Notes: generated by a model from the letters alone, not told the origin. 64,000 nucleotides of DNA from Hypoxylon rubiginosum (GCA_902806565.1 CADCXA010000016.1:806001-870000); one strand, 5' to 3'. Shown: positions 11,531 through 23,700, counted from the stretch's first letter. Translations and numbers: made by a program.

Positions 11531-13822
11531 ATGGCGAGGTTTCTTCGTCGCCAGAACGAGCATGACCCCCCAATAGGGGAGATTCCCGTTCCTCATGGCC
11601 CTGAAACTGGTAATGAGCATGCGGACTTCCCTCCAAGACACTCTGCCAACTATGCTACCGACTACGAGAAGCAGATCTTCTTGCATATCACGCACCCCGA
11701 TGATTCCTACACCGACGAAGGCGTCTACTGGGCTGACCTGCCCTTCTGGAAGCGCCTTTCCTTCGTCAGCAAGGTCGACCGCGCTGAAAGCTCCGCGGAG
11801 GCCGCACACATCTGGGCCATGTTCAAGAACGATCCCCTCAGCCCGGTGGCTTGGTACTTCAGAAACGCTATCCTTCCCGGCGCCGGCCTAGGCTTGGAAG
11901 GCTACGTTCTCTTCTCTATCGGAAACCTAGAGCCTCTATTTAGCTCTGTCTGGAATACGTGCTGGGGCAAGAGCCCCACCGACTGCAGCAAGAACTGGGT
12001 ATCCGCCGTGCAATACCTTGAAATTATCGGTATCATGGTGGGCCAGGTTTTCGTTGGTGTAAGTCTCACTCTTGGAAGACGAGAATAGTGAATATATACT
12101 AACTGCTGTCGCGTACAGATCATCGGTGACTGGATCGGTCGACGATGGGGTTTGATTCAAGATGCCCTGGTCATGTTGTTGGGTCTCTGTATGTTAACCG
12201 GATCATGGGGTACGACACTCCAAGGCTGGGTTATTATGTACGGCTGGTCCTTGTTCGTCTACGGTATGATCTCCGAGTATTCAACCCTCATATATCATAA
12301 TCGCTAACATGCAGCTAGGCATCGGAGTTGGTGGTGAATATCCCATCACAGCTACTTCGTCGATGGAAAATGCCGTATCCTCGGGAAGGATGTCGACCAG
12401 AGATGACCGTCTCCACCGAGGTCGAAAAGTCACCATGGCGTTCCTGATGCAAGGTTGGGGTCAGTTTGTCAACCAAGTCGTGCTCATTGTCCTCTTAATC
12501 ATCTTCAACCGCGGCCACGGCAATCCTCCGTACTCCATGACTGCGACACAGTATGCTTTCCGCTTGTCCTTCGCCTTCCCAGCCATCGGCACCCTCTGGT
12601 TGGCTTACTACCGTACCTGGAAAATGAAGTCCGCCGGCAAGCAACTTGAGAAGGCCAAGAAGAAGGCGCATGTGACCGGATACGACGTCCAGTCTATGAA
12701 AATGGTTATTAATAACTTCGGTGGGCGTCTACTGGCTACTGCTGGAGGCTGGTTCTGTAACGACGTATTCTTTTACGGCAACAAGCTTTTCCAAAGTGAG
12801 TATTCGCACAAGGTCGGGATTGCTTGGATTATACTAACAGGAACCCTAGGTCAATTTATCAACGTCATCTCTGGCGGCCAGAGCTCGGTGATGACAACGT
12901 GGACCTGGAATTTGGTAAACGTTGTTGTCTCGCTTGCCGGCTACTATACGGCGTCTATGACGATCGATAACAAGATGTACGGCAGGAAAACTATGCAACA
13001 GGTTAGTCGTCTATTACCCCTATTCGCATGCGCATATCCCTAACAAGTGGTCAGGTCGGCTTCTTAATGTGCTTCATCATGTTTGTGGTCCCGGCATTCA
13101 ACTACGAATACTACACCAGCCCGGCAGGCATCCATGCCTTCCAGGCAATGTACTTTCTATCATCCTTCTTCAACCAGTTTGGCCCCAACTCGGTTACTTT
13201 CCTCGTCGCCGGAGAGGTGTACCCCACACAGATCCGAGCCAGCGCCCACGGATTCTCGGCCATGATCGGCAAGGCTGGTGCGCTCCTGGCTGCCATTCTG
13301 TACAGCTATATCAGTGACCAAACCAAGTTCTATGTGGTTCCTTGGTTCGGTCTCGTTGGCATGCTCGTCACGCTGATCTGGCTCCCGGACACGACCGGTC
13401 TTGACCTCAAGGAACAGGAACGCCGTTGGCAATACATCCTCGAGGGCCGTGACAATGAATACCACGGCATCGCCATCCACCCGCAGCATCTTTCCCTCTG
13501 GGAGCGATGGATGGGTGTCGGAAAGAACTATCACCCCGACCTTGACACGAAGGCTAAGATAAGAGATCTTCGTGCAGAGTGGGATGAGCAAGAGGCCGCG
13601 AGAGCTGCTAACGATGCGGATTCTACGGAACCTATTGATGACGCTGGTGACTTTACGGACGAGATCCACGACTACTTTAGGGGAACGATACACAACGGCA
13701 ACTCGCTGAAGGGCAAAGTGAAGGAAAATGACAGAACGTCACCTTCTAGGTCCAACGACGACGCGACCTTAGGAGAATCTGTCAATGAGAAGATTGAACC
13801 GGCGCCGTTTACCACGAACTGA
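11531..13822 (+). CDS. MFS transporter, phosphate/glycerophosphodiester (Pht1/Git1-like) group
   Basis: A plasma-membrane major facilitator of 689 aa. Exons are 11531-12058, 12119-12263, 12319-12795, 12850-13001 and 13055-13822; every junction restores a continuous conserved frame, for example FVYGIGVGGEYP across intron 2 and FQSQFINVIS across intron 3. The N-terminal ~115 residues are cytosolic. The MFS signature GDWIGRRWG lies between TM2 and TM3, and GVGGEYPITATSSMEN is the helix-5 region typical of proton-coupled phosphate or glycerophosphodiester carriers. The central loop includes DDRLHRGRKVTMAF. GEVYPTQIRASAHGF marks helix 10-11, and a long hydrophilic C-terminal tail of about 150 residues follows, rich in Asp and Glu. 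The third intron is a multiple of three and reads through, so an unspliced product would carry 18 extra residues; CTAAC then CTAG supports splicing. Substrate is inferred from family resemblance only. Confidence 0.85.
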
Positions 13823-14412
13823 GGTAATTATGTGTTGCTTTAAATGCGGGGTGATGCATGCGCAATGGGATATACCACGAGCCTTTTCAATAGGCTGATT
13901 AAGGACGGCGTTTACTCAATGAATGAGTATTAGATGGAACTGAAGATGGATTTTCAGGGTTATTACTGGGTAGTCTAGTCGACAGCATGGCGTTACGGAT
14001 AGATGAATTGAAACAAGATTAATAAAAAAGCCCGCTCGATCATAACTAAGGTCAAGTTGTGTGTGTGTGTGAATGTGAATAAGAAATGCTAAAAAGGGGT
14101 CACTGACTCTAGCCCCTAAATCCAGGTAGAAATCGATTAATTGTTGTCAAGTGACAGCGCGTGACCTCGGCGCTTTGACAGTCGCGTCTTCTCATTTAGT
14201 GGGCGTCATTACGGATTTAGTGATTAGTGCTTATTGCTGTACCCGACCGAGGGGCAATAATTCCCCTTTGATGCATGAATTTATTCCGAAAGATATTGAA
14301 CTCTTCCATCTGACCCTCGGTCGTTTATTAATACCAATCTGCAATAGAGCTTTCCACTATGGGCTCCTAATACGCTCAATCACGTCAAATTTCTCTCGTT
14401 GTCCTCTACACA
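13823..14412. other. Intergenic between transporter and PSO2
   Basis: About 0.6 kb. It contains a short GT dinucleotide run near 14057-14072 and no gene that I can recognise. Confidence 0.6.
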
Positions 14413-17055
14413 ATGGCCCCCTCGAAGACAGCCAAGCCCATAACCCCACGGAGACAATCCAAGCTGAATTTCGGCTCTGCTGCGGGCGGCAAGAATGCGA
14501 ACGCGAAGACGTCCGTCGGGAAGAAACCTGCGAACGGTAACATCCTCAATTTCTTCCAAAAGATCGAGGTCGAGGAGCAATTGTTCTGTGCCGACCTCAC
14601 AAATACATCCGCATCCGCATCCGCATCCGTATCGGCATCGGCTACCGCAGCCGCAGCCACGACCATACCAGCGCCCACATCCAGTGTAAACCCAGAACCG
14701 GCGAAGAATGAGGATGATCTATTTGGGAACGAATATATTGCAGGGGAGTCTAGGTCACCGAAACGAAGAAAGCTGAGCCACGATGGTATCCAGAGCTCAC
14801 CCCTTCTTCTCAAGAGCAAAGACCAAGACAAACCCGAGCAATCAAATTCAACAGTCCCAGAGCGGACGCTAGCAAAACGACCTCGAAAGAAAGGGAAGAT
14901 TCCATTTTTAAATGACTCCGACAGCGAAGACGACGATATACAGAATTCTTCACCCGTGGGCAATGGAGTAATTGGTGCGCCCCAAGCGAAGAATAATACC
15001 GAAAAATCAGAAACAGCCTTCGTGCCAGATTTACCGGTTGACGAAAGCTGCTTAGAAATACCCCACGCCCCGCCGCTCCAGCAAGGAGATTCTGTATACG
15101 AAGACTTCAAGGATCTCGAAGACATAGAAGGACTATTCGACGGCGTCGACGAGTTTGACGATGGAGAAGAATATCGCGAAAGGCGCTATATGGAAGAACA
15201 GGCTCGGCTCGAAGCTGAAGACGCTGGGAACTACACATCGGATGGGTTGGCGAATGAGTCCCACGACGTTGAAGGGATCGTAGAATGCTGCCCTCTATGC
15301 AATGCCAGCCTAGCGGGAATAGGTGCAGATCAAGCGACAGTCCACGTAAACGCTTGCTTAGATGGCAACCCCATACCCCTTTCTAAGCCGGAAAACCCGC
15401 CGCCTCCGGAAACAGTCGATGCGCCTGAGGTCAGCAAGCGGTTTGCGAAAGCTGCCGTACCACGACCCGGCCAGTCCAATCCCATCAGTTTGGGAAGCAC
15501 AGCAAATCAACCCACTTCAGCATTCAGCAAGCTGATGTCGGGGCATGCCGAAGATGCAGCGTGGGCTTCCGCCGCGGCTTCTGAGCACTCGTCTCGCGGC
15601 AAACCTGCGTATCAACGAACGTGCCCCTTTTATAAGATCATGCCTGGCTTCTCTATCTGCGTCGATGCCTTTCGATACGGTGCCGTTAAAGGGTGCAATG
15701 CCTACTTTCTAAGCCACTTCCATAGCGATCATTACATTGGACTCACTGCGAACTGGTCCCACGGGCCGATATATTGCAGCAAGGTAACGGGGAGTCTGGT
15801 CAAGAACCAGCTTCGAACTGCGGCGAAATGGGTAAAGGAAATTGAGTTCGAGGAGACGGTCGAGATCCCTGGAACCGAAGGCGTGACAGTTACCATGTTA
15901 CCAGCCAACCATTGCCCCGGCAGTTCGCTGTTCCTATTCGAGAAGACGATTGGAAAGGGTCCGAGAAAGCAACGAATTCTTCACTGCGGCGACTTTCGAG
16001 CCTGTCCAGCACAGGTAGCCCATTCGTTGCTAAAGCCTGAGACAGTCGACGCCGTCTCGGGCAAGGTAAAACAGCAGAGGATTGATGTCTGCTACTTGGA
16101 TACAACCTACCTAAATCCTCGCTATTCTTTCCCTCCTCAAGACGACGTTATCACGGCTTGCGCCGAATTCTGTAAGTCGATATCAGGAGACGCCGGCAGT
16201 GCGGAGGAATTCTTGAGCGCAGCGAGACAAGAGAAGGGCACAATGAGCCAGTTCTTCCAGAAAGAAGAGGATCCATCTACTGCCACCAAGGCGGAAAGCG
16301 GCTCGAAGAAGAAAGCGAAGAACCGGCTCCTCGTCATCTGCGGCACGTACTCGATCGGCAAGGAGCGCATCTGCAAGGCGATCGCGCAGGCGCTCGGGAC
16401 CAAGATCTTCGCGTCGGCGTCCAAGATCAAGATCTGCTCGCAGCTCGGGGACCCGGAGCTGGCGGCGCTGATGACGTCGGACCCGCTCGAGGCCCAGGTG
16501 CACATGCAGATGCTGATGGAGATCCGCGCCGAGACCCTGCAGGACTACCTCGACGGCTACAAGCCGCACTTCTCCCGCGTCGTCGGCTTCCGCCCCAGCG
16601 GCTGGAACTACCGCTCCTCCCCGACCGGCGGCAACGCCGCCAAGGGCGTAGCCGCCAACACGTCGCCGGGCACGGTGCAGACGACGAGCATCCTGCACGG
16701 CCCCGCGTGGCGGACGCGGTTCTCGAGCAGGGACCTCACGGCCCAGCGGGGCAGCACGCGCGAGGCCATGTGCTTCGGCGTCCCGTACTCGGAGCACAGC
16801 AGCTTCCGCGAGTTGGCGCTGTTCCTGATGGCGCTGCGGATCGAGAAGGTGGTGCCGACGGTCAACGTGGGCAGCGAGCCGGGCCGCAGGCGCATGAAGG
16901 GGTGGATCGACCGCTGGCTCGCGGAGAGGAGGAAGGGCGGGATCGTGAGGGTGCTGGAAGGCGACGAAGAGGAGGAGATGAAGAAGAATAGGAAGGAGGA
17001 TGCAGCCGTGCTTTGGGAGGGCAAGGATGGGAAGGGTGGTGGTGTCTGGTGGTAG
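14413..17055 (+). CDS. PSO2: DNA interstrand crosslink nuclease of the SNM1/PSO2 family
   Basis: A single-exon protein of 880 aa, a metallo-beta-lactamase/beta-CASP 5' exonuclease that processes interstrand crosslinks in the nucleus. The N-terminus has a PIP-box-like NILNFFQK (near residue 45) for possible PCNA contact, followed by an Ala/Ser repeat tract. A UBZ4-type zinc finger sits at ~292-318 (CPLC...HVNAC). The MBL core has SHFHSDHYIGL (HxHxDH) at ~435, NHCPGSS, HCGDFRA and CYLDTTYLNP. The DRMBL/beta-CASP half has GTYSIGKERI at ~644 and PYSEHSSFREL near ~794. All metal-binding motifs look intact. Codon usage changes sharply near 16330, after which third positions are almost all G or C. 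It converges on LSM2 with a 388-bp gap. Confidence 0.95.
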   Translation: MAPSKTAKPITPRRQSKLNFGSAAGGKNANAKTSVGKKPANGNILNFFQKIEVEEQLFCADLTNTSASASASVSASATAAAATTIPAPTSSVNPEPAKNEDDLFGNEYIAGESRSPKRRKLSHDGIQSSPLLLKSKDQDKPEQSNSTVPERTLAKRPRKKGKIPFLNDSDSEDDDIQNSSPVGNGVIGAPQAKNNTEKSETAFVPDLPVDESCLEIPHAPPLQQGDSVYEDFKDLEDIEGLFDGVDEFDDGEEYRERRYMEEQARLEAEDAGNYTSDGLANESHDVEGIVECCPLCNASLAGIGADQATVHVNACLDGNPIPLSKPENPPPPETVDAPEVSKRFAKAAVPRPGQSNPISLGSTANQPTSAFSKLMSGHAEDAAWASAAASEHSSRGKPAYQRTCPFYKIMPGFSICVDAFRYGAVKGCNAYFLSHFHSDHYIGLTANWSHGPIYCSKVTGSLVKNQLRTAAKWVKEIEFEETVEIPGTEGVTVTMLPANHCPGSSLFLFEKTIGKGPRKQRILHCGDFRACPAQVAHSLLKPETVDAVSGKVKQQRIDVCYLDTTYLNPRYSFPPQDDVITACAEFCKSISGDAGSAEEFLSAARQEKGTMSQFFQKEEDPSTATKAESGSKKKAKNRLLVICGTYSIGKERICKAIAQALGTKIFASASKIKICSQLGDPELAALMTSDPLEAQVHMQMLMEIRAETLQDYLDGYKPHFSRVVGFRPSGWNYRSSPTGGNAAKGVAANTSPGTVQTTSILHGPAWRTRFSSRDLTAQRGSTREAMCFGVPYSEHSSFRELALFLMALRIEKVVPTVNVGSEPGRRRMKGWIDRWLAERRKGGIVRVLEGDEEEEMKKNRKEDAAVLWEGKDGKGGGVWW

Positions 17056-17443
17056 CGTAGCATATATCACATAACCCACCTAGTTAGGCACACACTACAT
17101 TCGGAGAATAAGCCATAGATGCTTAATATGATCCCAGCTTGGTTACGAGAACCATGTGTGGCATATTCGTCAACTATCTAAACTGATATTCAGGATATCA
17201 TAACGATGCATGCTGCTTCCCAGATTTCGCTCAAGGTCTGCTTGCTTTCTTTGTCTTGTTGGTTCTTGCGCCTGAAATAGCAATAGCGCAAGCTCCATGT
17301 CTCCCATTTCCATGTAAAGCAGTTTCCAGGTGTCCTTTTCTTCCCCGGTCTTAGTGGCGTATAGGAGGTAGCCACCGTGCCGGATTATCAACTACTTCCT
17401 AGTGTATCATTTCTTGCATTTTATGCCCCTAAGTGCCGTCACT
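17056..17443. other. Convergent intergenic region between PSO2 and LSM2
   Basis: About 0.4 kb. A short minus-strand open frame (17170-17391) has no recognisable pattern and lies in the LSM2 3' flank, so I do not call it. Confidence 0.55.
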
Positions 17444-18603
17444 TCACTTCGCCTTTCCTGCCTGCTGCGCGGCTTCTGTCGGACTGTTAGTACCATATCT
17501 CATGCTCTCCCAGTCTCGCCGCCTGACTATGTGCGAAAGGATGGGAACTCTACTAGGAGTAAAGTAGGAAAGAAAGCGTACCTCTTCTTGTCGCATCCTC
17601 TAGCAGCGGCACGTCCACGGCATTGGCGGGCAGGTGGACGTATCTTACGACCGAGCCTCGGATAAAGACATTTTTGACGGAGCTCTGGATGGTTTGTTAG
17701 TGATATTCGTTGAATGGCAAGAGAAAAGAAAAAAAAATCAACAGTTGTGAGCTCGGAAGGGGAGACGAGAGAGCATGTGACAAGGAGCACCTCCGCCCCA
17801 AGCCTCCCATCTCCTAGCTAGCAAGCGACAGAAGTAGGCAAGATAGAGTAAAGTAGATGGATAGGACCCCAAAAGCTATAAAGCTGTGCGGTAAAGGATC
17901 AGGCAAGCAAGACAACATCTTGGACAGAAGCCGGTCTTCTCGGCTTCGCAGAAACTCACCAGATGGGGGTACTTGATCTCCTCGACGACCTGGATGTCGT
18001 GGAGCTTGATGTTGAGGTACTGGTCGACGCTCTTGAGCGTGCCACGGATCTGGATGTCGTTCTTGAGCTCGACGGTGACCTCATGGTCGATGAGCGTCTT
18101 GAAGAAACTAAGAAATTTCCCACACACGTCAGTATAAAAGAGTCACGTCTTGTTGGTTCCCCTCCTCGCCAAGTTCTCTTTCTCCCTCCCTCTTTCTCTC
18201 TCTCTCCTGGTTCTATATTCCCCCCTGCTTCCTCTACGCCTTTTGCCCTCCTAGCACTCCCCATATATCGAGGCTCGTAATGCTCAAGCATGAATACGGC
18301 CGCGAAAGAAGGTGAGCGCTGGTAGATGGGCCGATTCCCATGAAGAGCGCACGTGACGATATGCATTGGAGACCGGCTCGCATTTTCACAAAGAAGCGCA
18401 GCCCGACTGCTTTCTACCCCTCGACGCAATTGACATAGCTGCGACCTCGTCATATAACCACAGCATTGCATAGCAAATCCCGATGCCACAAGCGGACCTA
18501 TGCAAGACAAGACATATCCATCAAAGCAAGCTGGCTTAGAGCAGTAGGGGAGAAACGAAAATGGATATCACGTAGCTTGAAAAACGTACCTGAAAAAAAG
18601 CAT
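17444..18603 (-). CDS. LSM2: U6 snRNA-associated Sm-like protein Lsm2
   Basis: A 98-aa Lsm2, subunit of the nuclear Lsm2-8 ring on U6 snRNA and of the cytoplasmic Lsm1-7 mRNA-decay ring. It is recovered only by splicing four exons on the minus strand: 18603-18590 (14 nt, encoding MLFF plus two bases), 18107-17960, 17684-17582 and 17475-17444. The join gives MLFFSFFKTLIDHEVTVEL, the Sm1 motif with LNIKLHDIQVVEE, the Sm2 motif VFIRGSVVRYVHLP, and an end of REAAQQAGKAK. Every junction has GT-AG and conserved phase, and the protein matches the usual length of 95-98 aa. The first intron is 482 bp and the second 275 bp, long for this genome. The start is decided by the invariant MLFFSFFK of the family. 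Confidence 0.95.
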
Positions 18604-19770
18604 CGCGGAGACGATTAGGTAACTAGGGTTGAATAGAGACCTTGCATGGGTGTTCTCCAATATCTTGGATGTAGTTGAAGGTCGTAAATGTGATGCCCCA
18701 TTCGCTCGCTACAATCTTTAACTTCAAAGCATACGAATAAAGTGGGACGCCTCCCTTAGCTGTAGTCACGTGACTGTATCATTTTTACATATATTTTTCT
18801 ATCTTTTTTCATAACACGTTTGTCTACGTAAATCAACTAGAACTGCGAACTTGAACTTCAATTGAGGTCGGACCTAATTCTACATCACTTCTGCAGAGAC
18901 TTTCACACGATACGTAATACACCAAGACACATAGAAGTGTCTGCAGATTCTTGCACTTCATATTTCTTGTCTCTGATCCCTTCATCCGGCGACGGATTAC
19001 TATTGGAAATCTATGTCCATCCCGATATCCCAGTGCGGGGGGTCCGGTTTCCTGCGAGATCTTTTTTTTCCAATCTTAAGCAAGGCTTGTTCATCACGAC
19101 TTGCTGTCTGTTTTGTTTTCCTCTCTGCAGTGCTTCTTGAAAAATCAACGCCTCGCCTTCGCCTGACACGTATTTGGTAGCCTGACCACATGTGTGCCCC
19201 TCCTCAACAACAAGAAAAATCAAAGACACATCCCCCCCTGCAAAGTGTGAACACGAAGTTAAAAAAAAGGGAAAAAAGGCAAGGGGAAATCCGAAGAATA
19301 AAATCCGGCGAATAGGGGGTATCCTTCCGTTCATCTCATTTCATTTCCATGCAATCTTCTTCCCGTCAGACTTCCCTGGGCCTGTCCTTTCCGACCGAAT
19401 GTGCCAAGTTATGCAAACGCGATTAAGGGGGGTTTTTAAAATAAATAAAAAGAACGAGAAAGTATCGCGTGAGCGATGGGGAAACGGTTTAAGAAAATCG
19501 AGAGTGAGTGTCCTGGCGCCCCCATCGATATTCCGCTGGTAAACCTCCGGGACCTGCGAGTACATTAAAAGTGACTCGTATCAGCCGGCCACTAGAAAAA
19601 GCAGTACAAGGCAACGCACTATCCCTCCCTCCCTCCCAACATGACTCCCTACTATGCTCTCATCGCCTGAAACCGAACACGGAAAGGTATAGGCAGTAAG
19701 AATTTAAGTTTGTCGTAACATCGTAACGGGCTTACAAAGTAAAGTAGTATGCTGTGGCTTGTGGCCTGTC
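18604..19770. other. Intergenic between LSM2 start and HAP2 3' end
   Basis: About 1.2 kb. Several short overlapping frames exist on both strands but none resembles a protein. The end near HAP2 contains a short TCCC repeat run (19621-19638) and is probably the HAP2 3' UTR. Confidence 0.55.
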
Positions 19771-20712
19771 TCAGCTGTCTTCCTCGGCATCGTCGTCATC
19801 GTCATCATCAGGTGTCTGGGGTTCTGTTTTCGCCTTTTTGTTTGGCGCACTCGAGTTTGACTCGGATTTCCTTTTAGAGCCAGTCTTGGCAACCGGTACG
19901 TCACCGGCACCGCCATCTTTATCCTCCCCTGAGCCTTTAGTCCTCTCAATCTCGGCCACCTCTTCTGCAGTTAAGAATCGCCCACCGGGACCCCGAGGTC
20001 TTCGCATCGCATGATTATGCCGAGATTCGTGGAGGTACGGCTTCCTCCCCTTGCTCGTTAACCGAAGAGCCTCTTCTAAACGCTGCCGGGCTACTCTCCT
20101 CTTGAGAATGCGGTGGAACTGTTTCGCGTTTACGTACAACGGTGATTCTTCGGCACCTGCCGTCATCTCAGGCGATTGGGGTGGTGGCATGGATTGGGTC
20201 GGCGGCATCGGGGGAGGTGCAACGGCGGAGCGGGCGCCAGCATGGTTCATCATAGGCGCACTCGGGACTCCGGGGCTTGTGACTTGGCTCAGGCGCCGCC
20301 CCGGTAATTGATTAACATTGTTCATCTGCTGAGGTGATCGGGGGTCGCGCGAGTCCTTCTTCCCCCCAGGCGCCATCCTAGGTGAGCTTTGGGGGAGACC
20401 GGGATCTGAAGGCATGTATCCTGAGTAGCCGGTCCCACCGGCCGCCGCTGCGGTCGCGGCCATAGCAGCCGCCTGAATATGGGGGACGTAGTGCATCCCC
20501 TGCTGGGGAACGCCGTACTGAGTCTGATACATGTTGTGTCCTTGTCCCGGCGTCGAATTTTGGTGTTGCGATGGAAGGACTGGCGAGGTCTGAACGCCCT
20601 GTTGATGTATGTTGTGACTCGTTGGGGATGTGATGTTGTTTCCAGCGCCTGAATTCGTGTAACCAGAGTGTGCCGACTGTGGTGGTTGTTGATATTGCGC
20701 GTAGTCCATCAT
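19771..20712 (-). CDS. HAP2: CCAAT-binding complex subunit HAP2/NF-YA
   Basis: A 313-aa single-exon protein, the NF-YA-type subunit of the heterotrimeric CCAAT-binding factor that regulates respiration, iron and redox genes in fungi. The N-terminal half is Gln/Pro/Ala-rich (activation or scaffold region). The conserved core has the Hap3/Hap5 interaction helix (YVNAKQFHRILKRRVARQRL) at about residues 190-215, then the DNA-binding segment RKPYLHESRHNHAMRRPRG and the minor-groove GGRFL loop. The C-terminus is basic then acidic (DDDDDDDAEEDS). I chose the first of two adjacent ATGs at 20712, giving MMDYAQYQQPP; the frame is open for 29 further codons upstream (ATG at 20799), but that extension (rich in Arg and Cys) looks like leader. 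The upstream region is unusually long and gene-free. Confidence 0.92.
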   Translation of the reverse strand: MMDYAQYQQPPQSAHSGYTNSGAGNNITSPTSHNIHQQGVQTSPVLPSQHQNSTPGQGHNMYQTQYGVPQQGMHYVPHIQAAAMAATAAAAGGTGYSGYMPSDPGLPQSSPRMAPGGKKDSRDPRSPQQMNNVNQLPGRRLSQVTSPGVPSAPMMNHAGARSAVAPPPMPPTQSMPPPQSPEMTAGAEESPLYVNAKQFHRILKRRVARQRLEEALRLTSKGRKPYLHESRHNHAMRRPRGPGGRFLTAEEVAEIERTKGSGEDKDGGAGDVPVAKTGSKRKSESNSSAPNKKAKTEPQTPDDDDDDDAEEDS

Positions 20713-23700
20713 TATCGGGGACAGGCAGCGCGCGGGGCGGCGGGGATTTTGCGATACCCAAGCGTCGATGTCTCTCGTTGCGATGCAAATCAGAGACAAG
20801 CGGGTAGGTCTAATAATAAAATCTGTTTGGCCACTTAGGAATTGCTAGTGGTACAGGTTATTGCTGAGGTGATGAATTAAGACCGGGCAAAGCTTGGTCT
20901 CGGGTTGCTTGATGGCCTGGAGATAAAAGGCTGTAGGGTTGGCTGCAGTTGGGCATACGCGTTGGGATGGCCCTTGATCACTTAGGTAGCCGCGATGTAG
21001 GCTGGATGTGCATCCAATCTATTGGATATGCGCGGATGAGCTGGCACTGAGTGATGTGGTAGGTGCACGCAGAGGGTCGCACCAGGGCATATGCAAAACC
21101 GAATGTATCTCGCGGGGTGGGATCAGTGTGGTTCAGATCCGCTAAGCAAAAGCGCAACTTGACAACCACGTGAGATCTGGGGATACGTGAGCTGCTGTGA
21201 GGCTATCCAATTCAATGACGGGCCTATAGCAACAGTTCTGTGGGAGCGGGTAGCCTAGCGAAACAGCTCGAGGTTGTTCTCAAGGCCTATTCGCAAAGAG
21301 CTGTTAGACTGTGGAGATCTATCCAACCAAAGATATTAGAGTCGCCATGTTAAGTATTAGGGAAGCTCGGATGACGGGAGGGGGGTGGAGGGGGTGAGAA
21401 ATCGTCCTCTTTTTTTTCGCGCTGGACCACCACTTGATGCGCTGGCATGCATGACGGAATATGCACAAGCTAGGGACCCACCCTGTCGACCAGCTCAGCG
21501 ACAGATCCAACTCCATTGCCCAGCGGTGGCGCAAGGCGAGAGCTGCCCGATGCTGGACCTTGCCAGAAACCCGTCTGACGCCATGGAAGAAAGCTAGGTT
21601 GTCGAAGCTCCCATGCGAGGTTAAAACCTCAAGGCTGCATCGTGGGCGATTGGCCAAGAAGCATATGCATTTGTCGGACACATGCGACGTACATATGCGC
21701 AGCTCATTTGGGAAGAGGCAATGGACTACAAGCCACACCAAGGGTACCAAGGAGGTGTGCGGGAGAAAAGGGACAAGGAAGGAAAAGGAAAGGGCCGAGA
21801 CGAGTTACGCAAAGAATGGATGGTTGGTGCCTTGAGTGGAGGAGTTTGCGACTTGAAGAGGGTATACCCGATCGTCAGGCTTTGCCCTAGTGGGAAAGAG
21901 TAGAGATGGTGTGGTGCGGTGTGGGTGGTGTGCGGATGTATCGTTGCAGACGGACAGATGGGGATAAAGGAACAGAAGCGTGAGCGCACGGAAGAAATAC
22001 ATACCTCTTTTTGGCAAGATCCCGAGTACTTGGGTTTACCTGCGCGCAGGGTTTGCCGGACTGATGGGACCGGTCCGGTCTTTTTATGATGAAGATATCA
22101 GCAAGATAGATCTAGATAGAGCAGAAGAAGTATAAAATAAAAACATAAAACGATAATAAAAACAAAAGTCGATAATCGCTATACGACAAAAGCGGGAGAA
22201 GGAGATGGGGTATTGTCTAAGAGGCGCATCTGGGAGAGAGCCATGTACCATTCCGGGGAAAGCTTGCGACAACGTAATATATGATGGAAATAGTTGGGTG
22301 TACCTATATGCCGGGATTGTGGTGGCTTTCGGGGTTGTTTGTAATAGGGAGCTGGGCCAACTTAGGCCCGTGTAGAAAAGACGGGGTGCATGATGTATAG
22401 TAGTAGGTAACTCACTCAGGGAACAGAAGGAGACCAATGTCGCGCGTCCAAAGCTCTCCTAGTTCAAAGAGGCTTCGGAAGCGAGTTCGACAAGAAGGAT
22501 AATTGCACTCTGATTGAGCAGAGGAAATCTCCAGCAATTGTCTGTCCGCAGAAGGTCTCAATCACCTGATAAACTAGTAGAACCAATGACGGTAATGAAG
22601 TTGGTTTTCACGACGATGATAGGCCTTTGGGACTATTCGCGAAGATGTTAGTTATATACCAGGCACCAGAGAGCGCGATGATTTGCTGGATTCGGGTGGA
22701 TTGCTTGTCGCATCTATGCGCTGAAGCGCTGACTGGCTGGATTCATCTCCCAGGCATTCCCCATATCGATACAACTTATAAGACTTGACACAGGAGACCG
22801 AATTGGGGATTCGGAATCCGTGTTCTGTTTATAAGATGGACAAAGGGAAGGGTAACAAAAGAGGACAGTACGCGACATACTTGTGAAAAGTCTTGCGACG
22901 CTTTCTCCGGCAGCGATAAGTCCTATACTGGACGGCTTTGTGCACACACCAAGGCCTTCCGAGGGGCCGACTACGGTAGCAAACTATTCAAGCAGTCGCA
23001 GTCGCAGTCGCAGTCGCACACATGACAAGCCTCCGGACGCGTAACTCGACAGCAGCGCCGACGATGCGAATACCAGAAGCGAGAGGCGCCTATGCGGTAA
23101 ACTACCTAGGTAAGCTGTATGTATGATAGCGCGTTTCGTCGCTGGCTGGCTGCGTCTTGTGTTATTTTGGTGGTGCGCCGGTAGTGCCTTGTCCTTTTGT
23201 TTGGTACCTGATGCTGGATCTTCAGGTGACCCGAAGATTGTTACCTGCTGCTTGCTACTGGGTGCAGAGGCTCCTGAGGAATTCGACGGTTCCAGTGGGC
23301 AATGCCTAGGCAATGGGCAACGGGTGGTCGGTCAGCCCAGAAAATGCGGAGCGGATAAACGTTGGACAAAGATTGAGTATAAAGTTATTAACAAGGGCTG
23401 CAGAAAAGACACGATCTGATTCGGTGTTATTTGCAAGATACTTTCTGAGAGCTGTTTGGATGAAAAAAAGACAGAGCGTGGGAAGCAATGGCAATTGATT
23501 CGATGGATTTTTTCCCAAGTGGTGGACCGAGAGGGGATTGATTGGTGAGAAATGGGCAGAAGCGAGTAAAAATTGAGGAAGGCGAGCCATGAGAGGGGGG
23601 GCCGGAGGGGCTACAACGTTTTAATGGGGCTATATTTGTGACTAATCAGCTGCCATGTTGAAATCTTCGGGGTGGGTATCATGTGGGGCAGCCGACGGAC

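Noticed and set aside
16183..17079. 298-codon antisense frame over PSO2
   Set aside because: Same effect as in BUB1: high GC3 removes stop codons on the opposite strand.
20378..20788. 136-codon minus-strand frame inside HAP2
   Set aside because: Shifted frame of the HAP2 N-terminal low-complexity region.
23123..23419. Small Cys-containing frame with a hydrophobic N-terminus, possibly a secreted effector
   Set aside because: Overlaps frames on the other strand, has no recognised motif, and lies in repeat-rich DNA upstream of HAP2. One hydrophobic stretch is not enough evidence.
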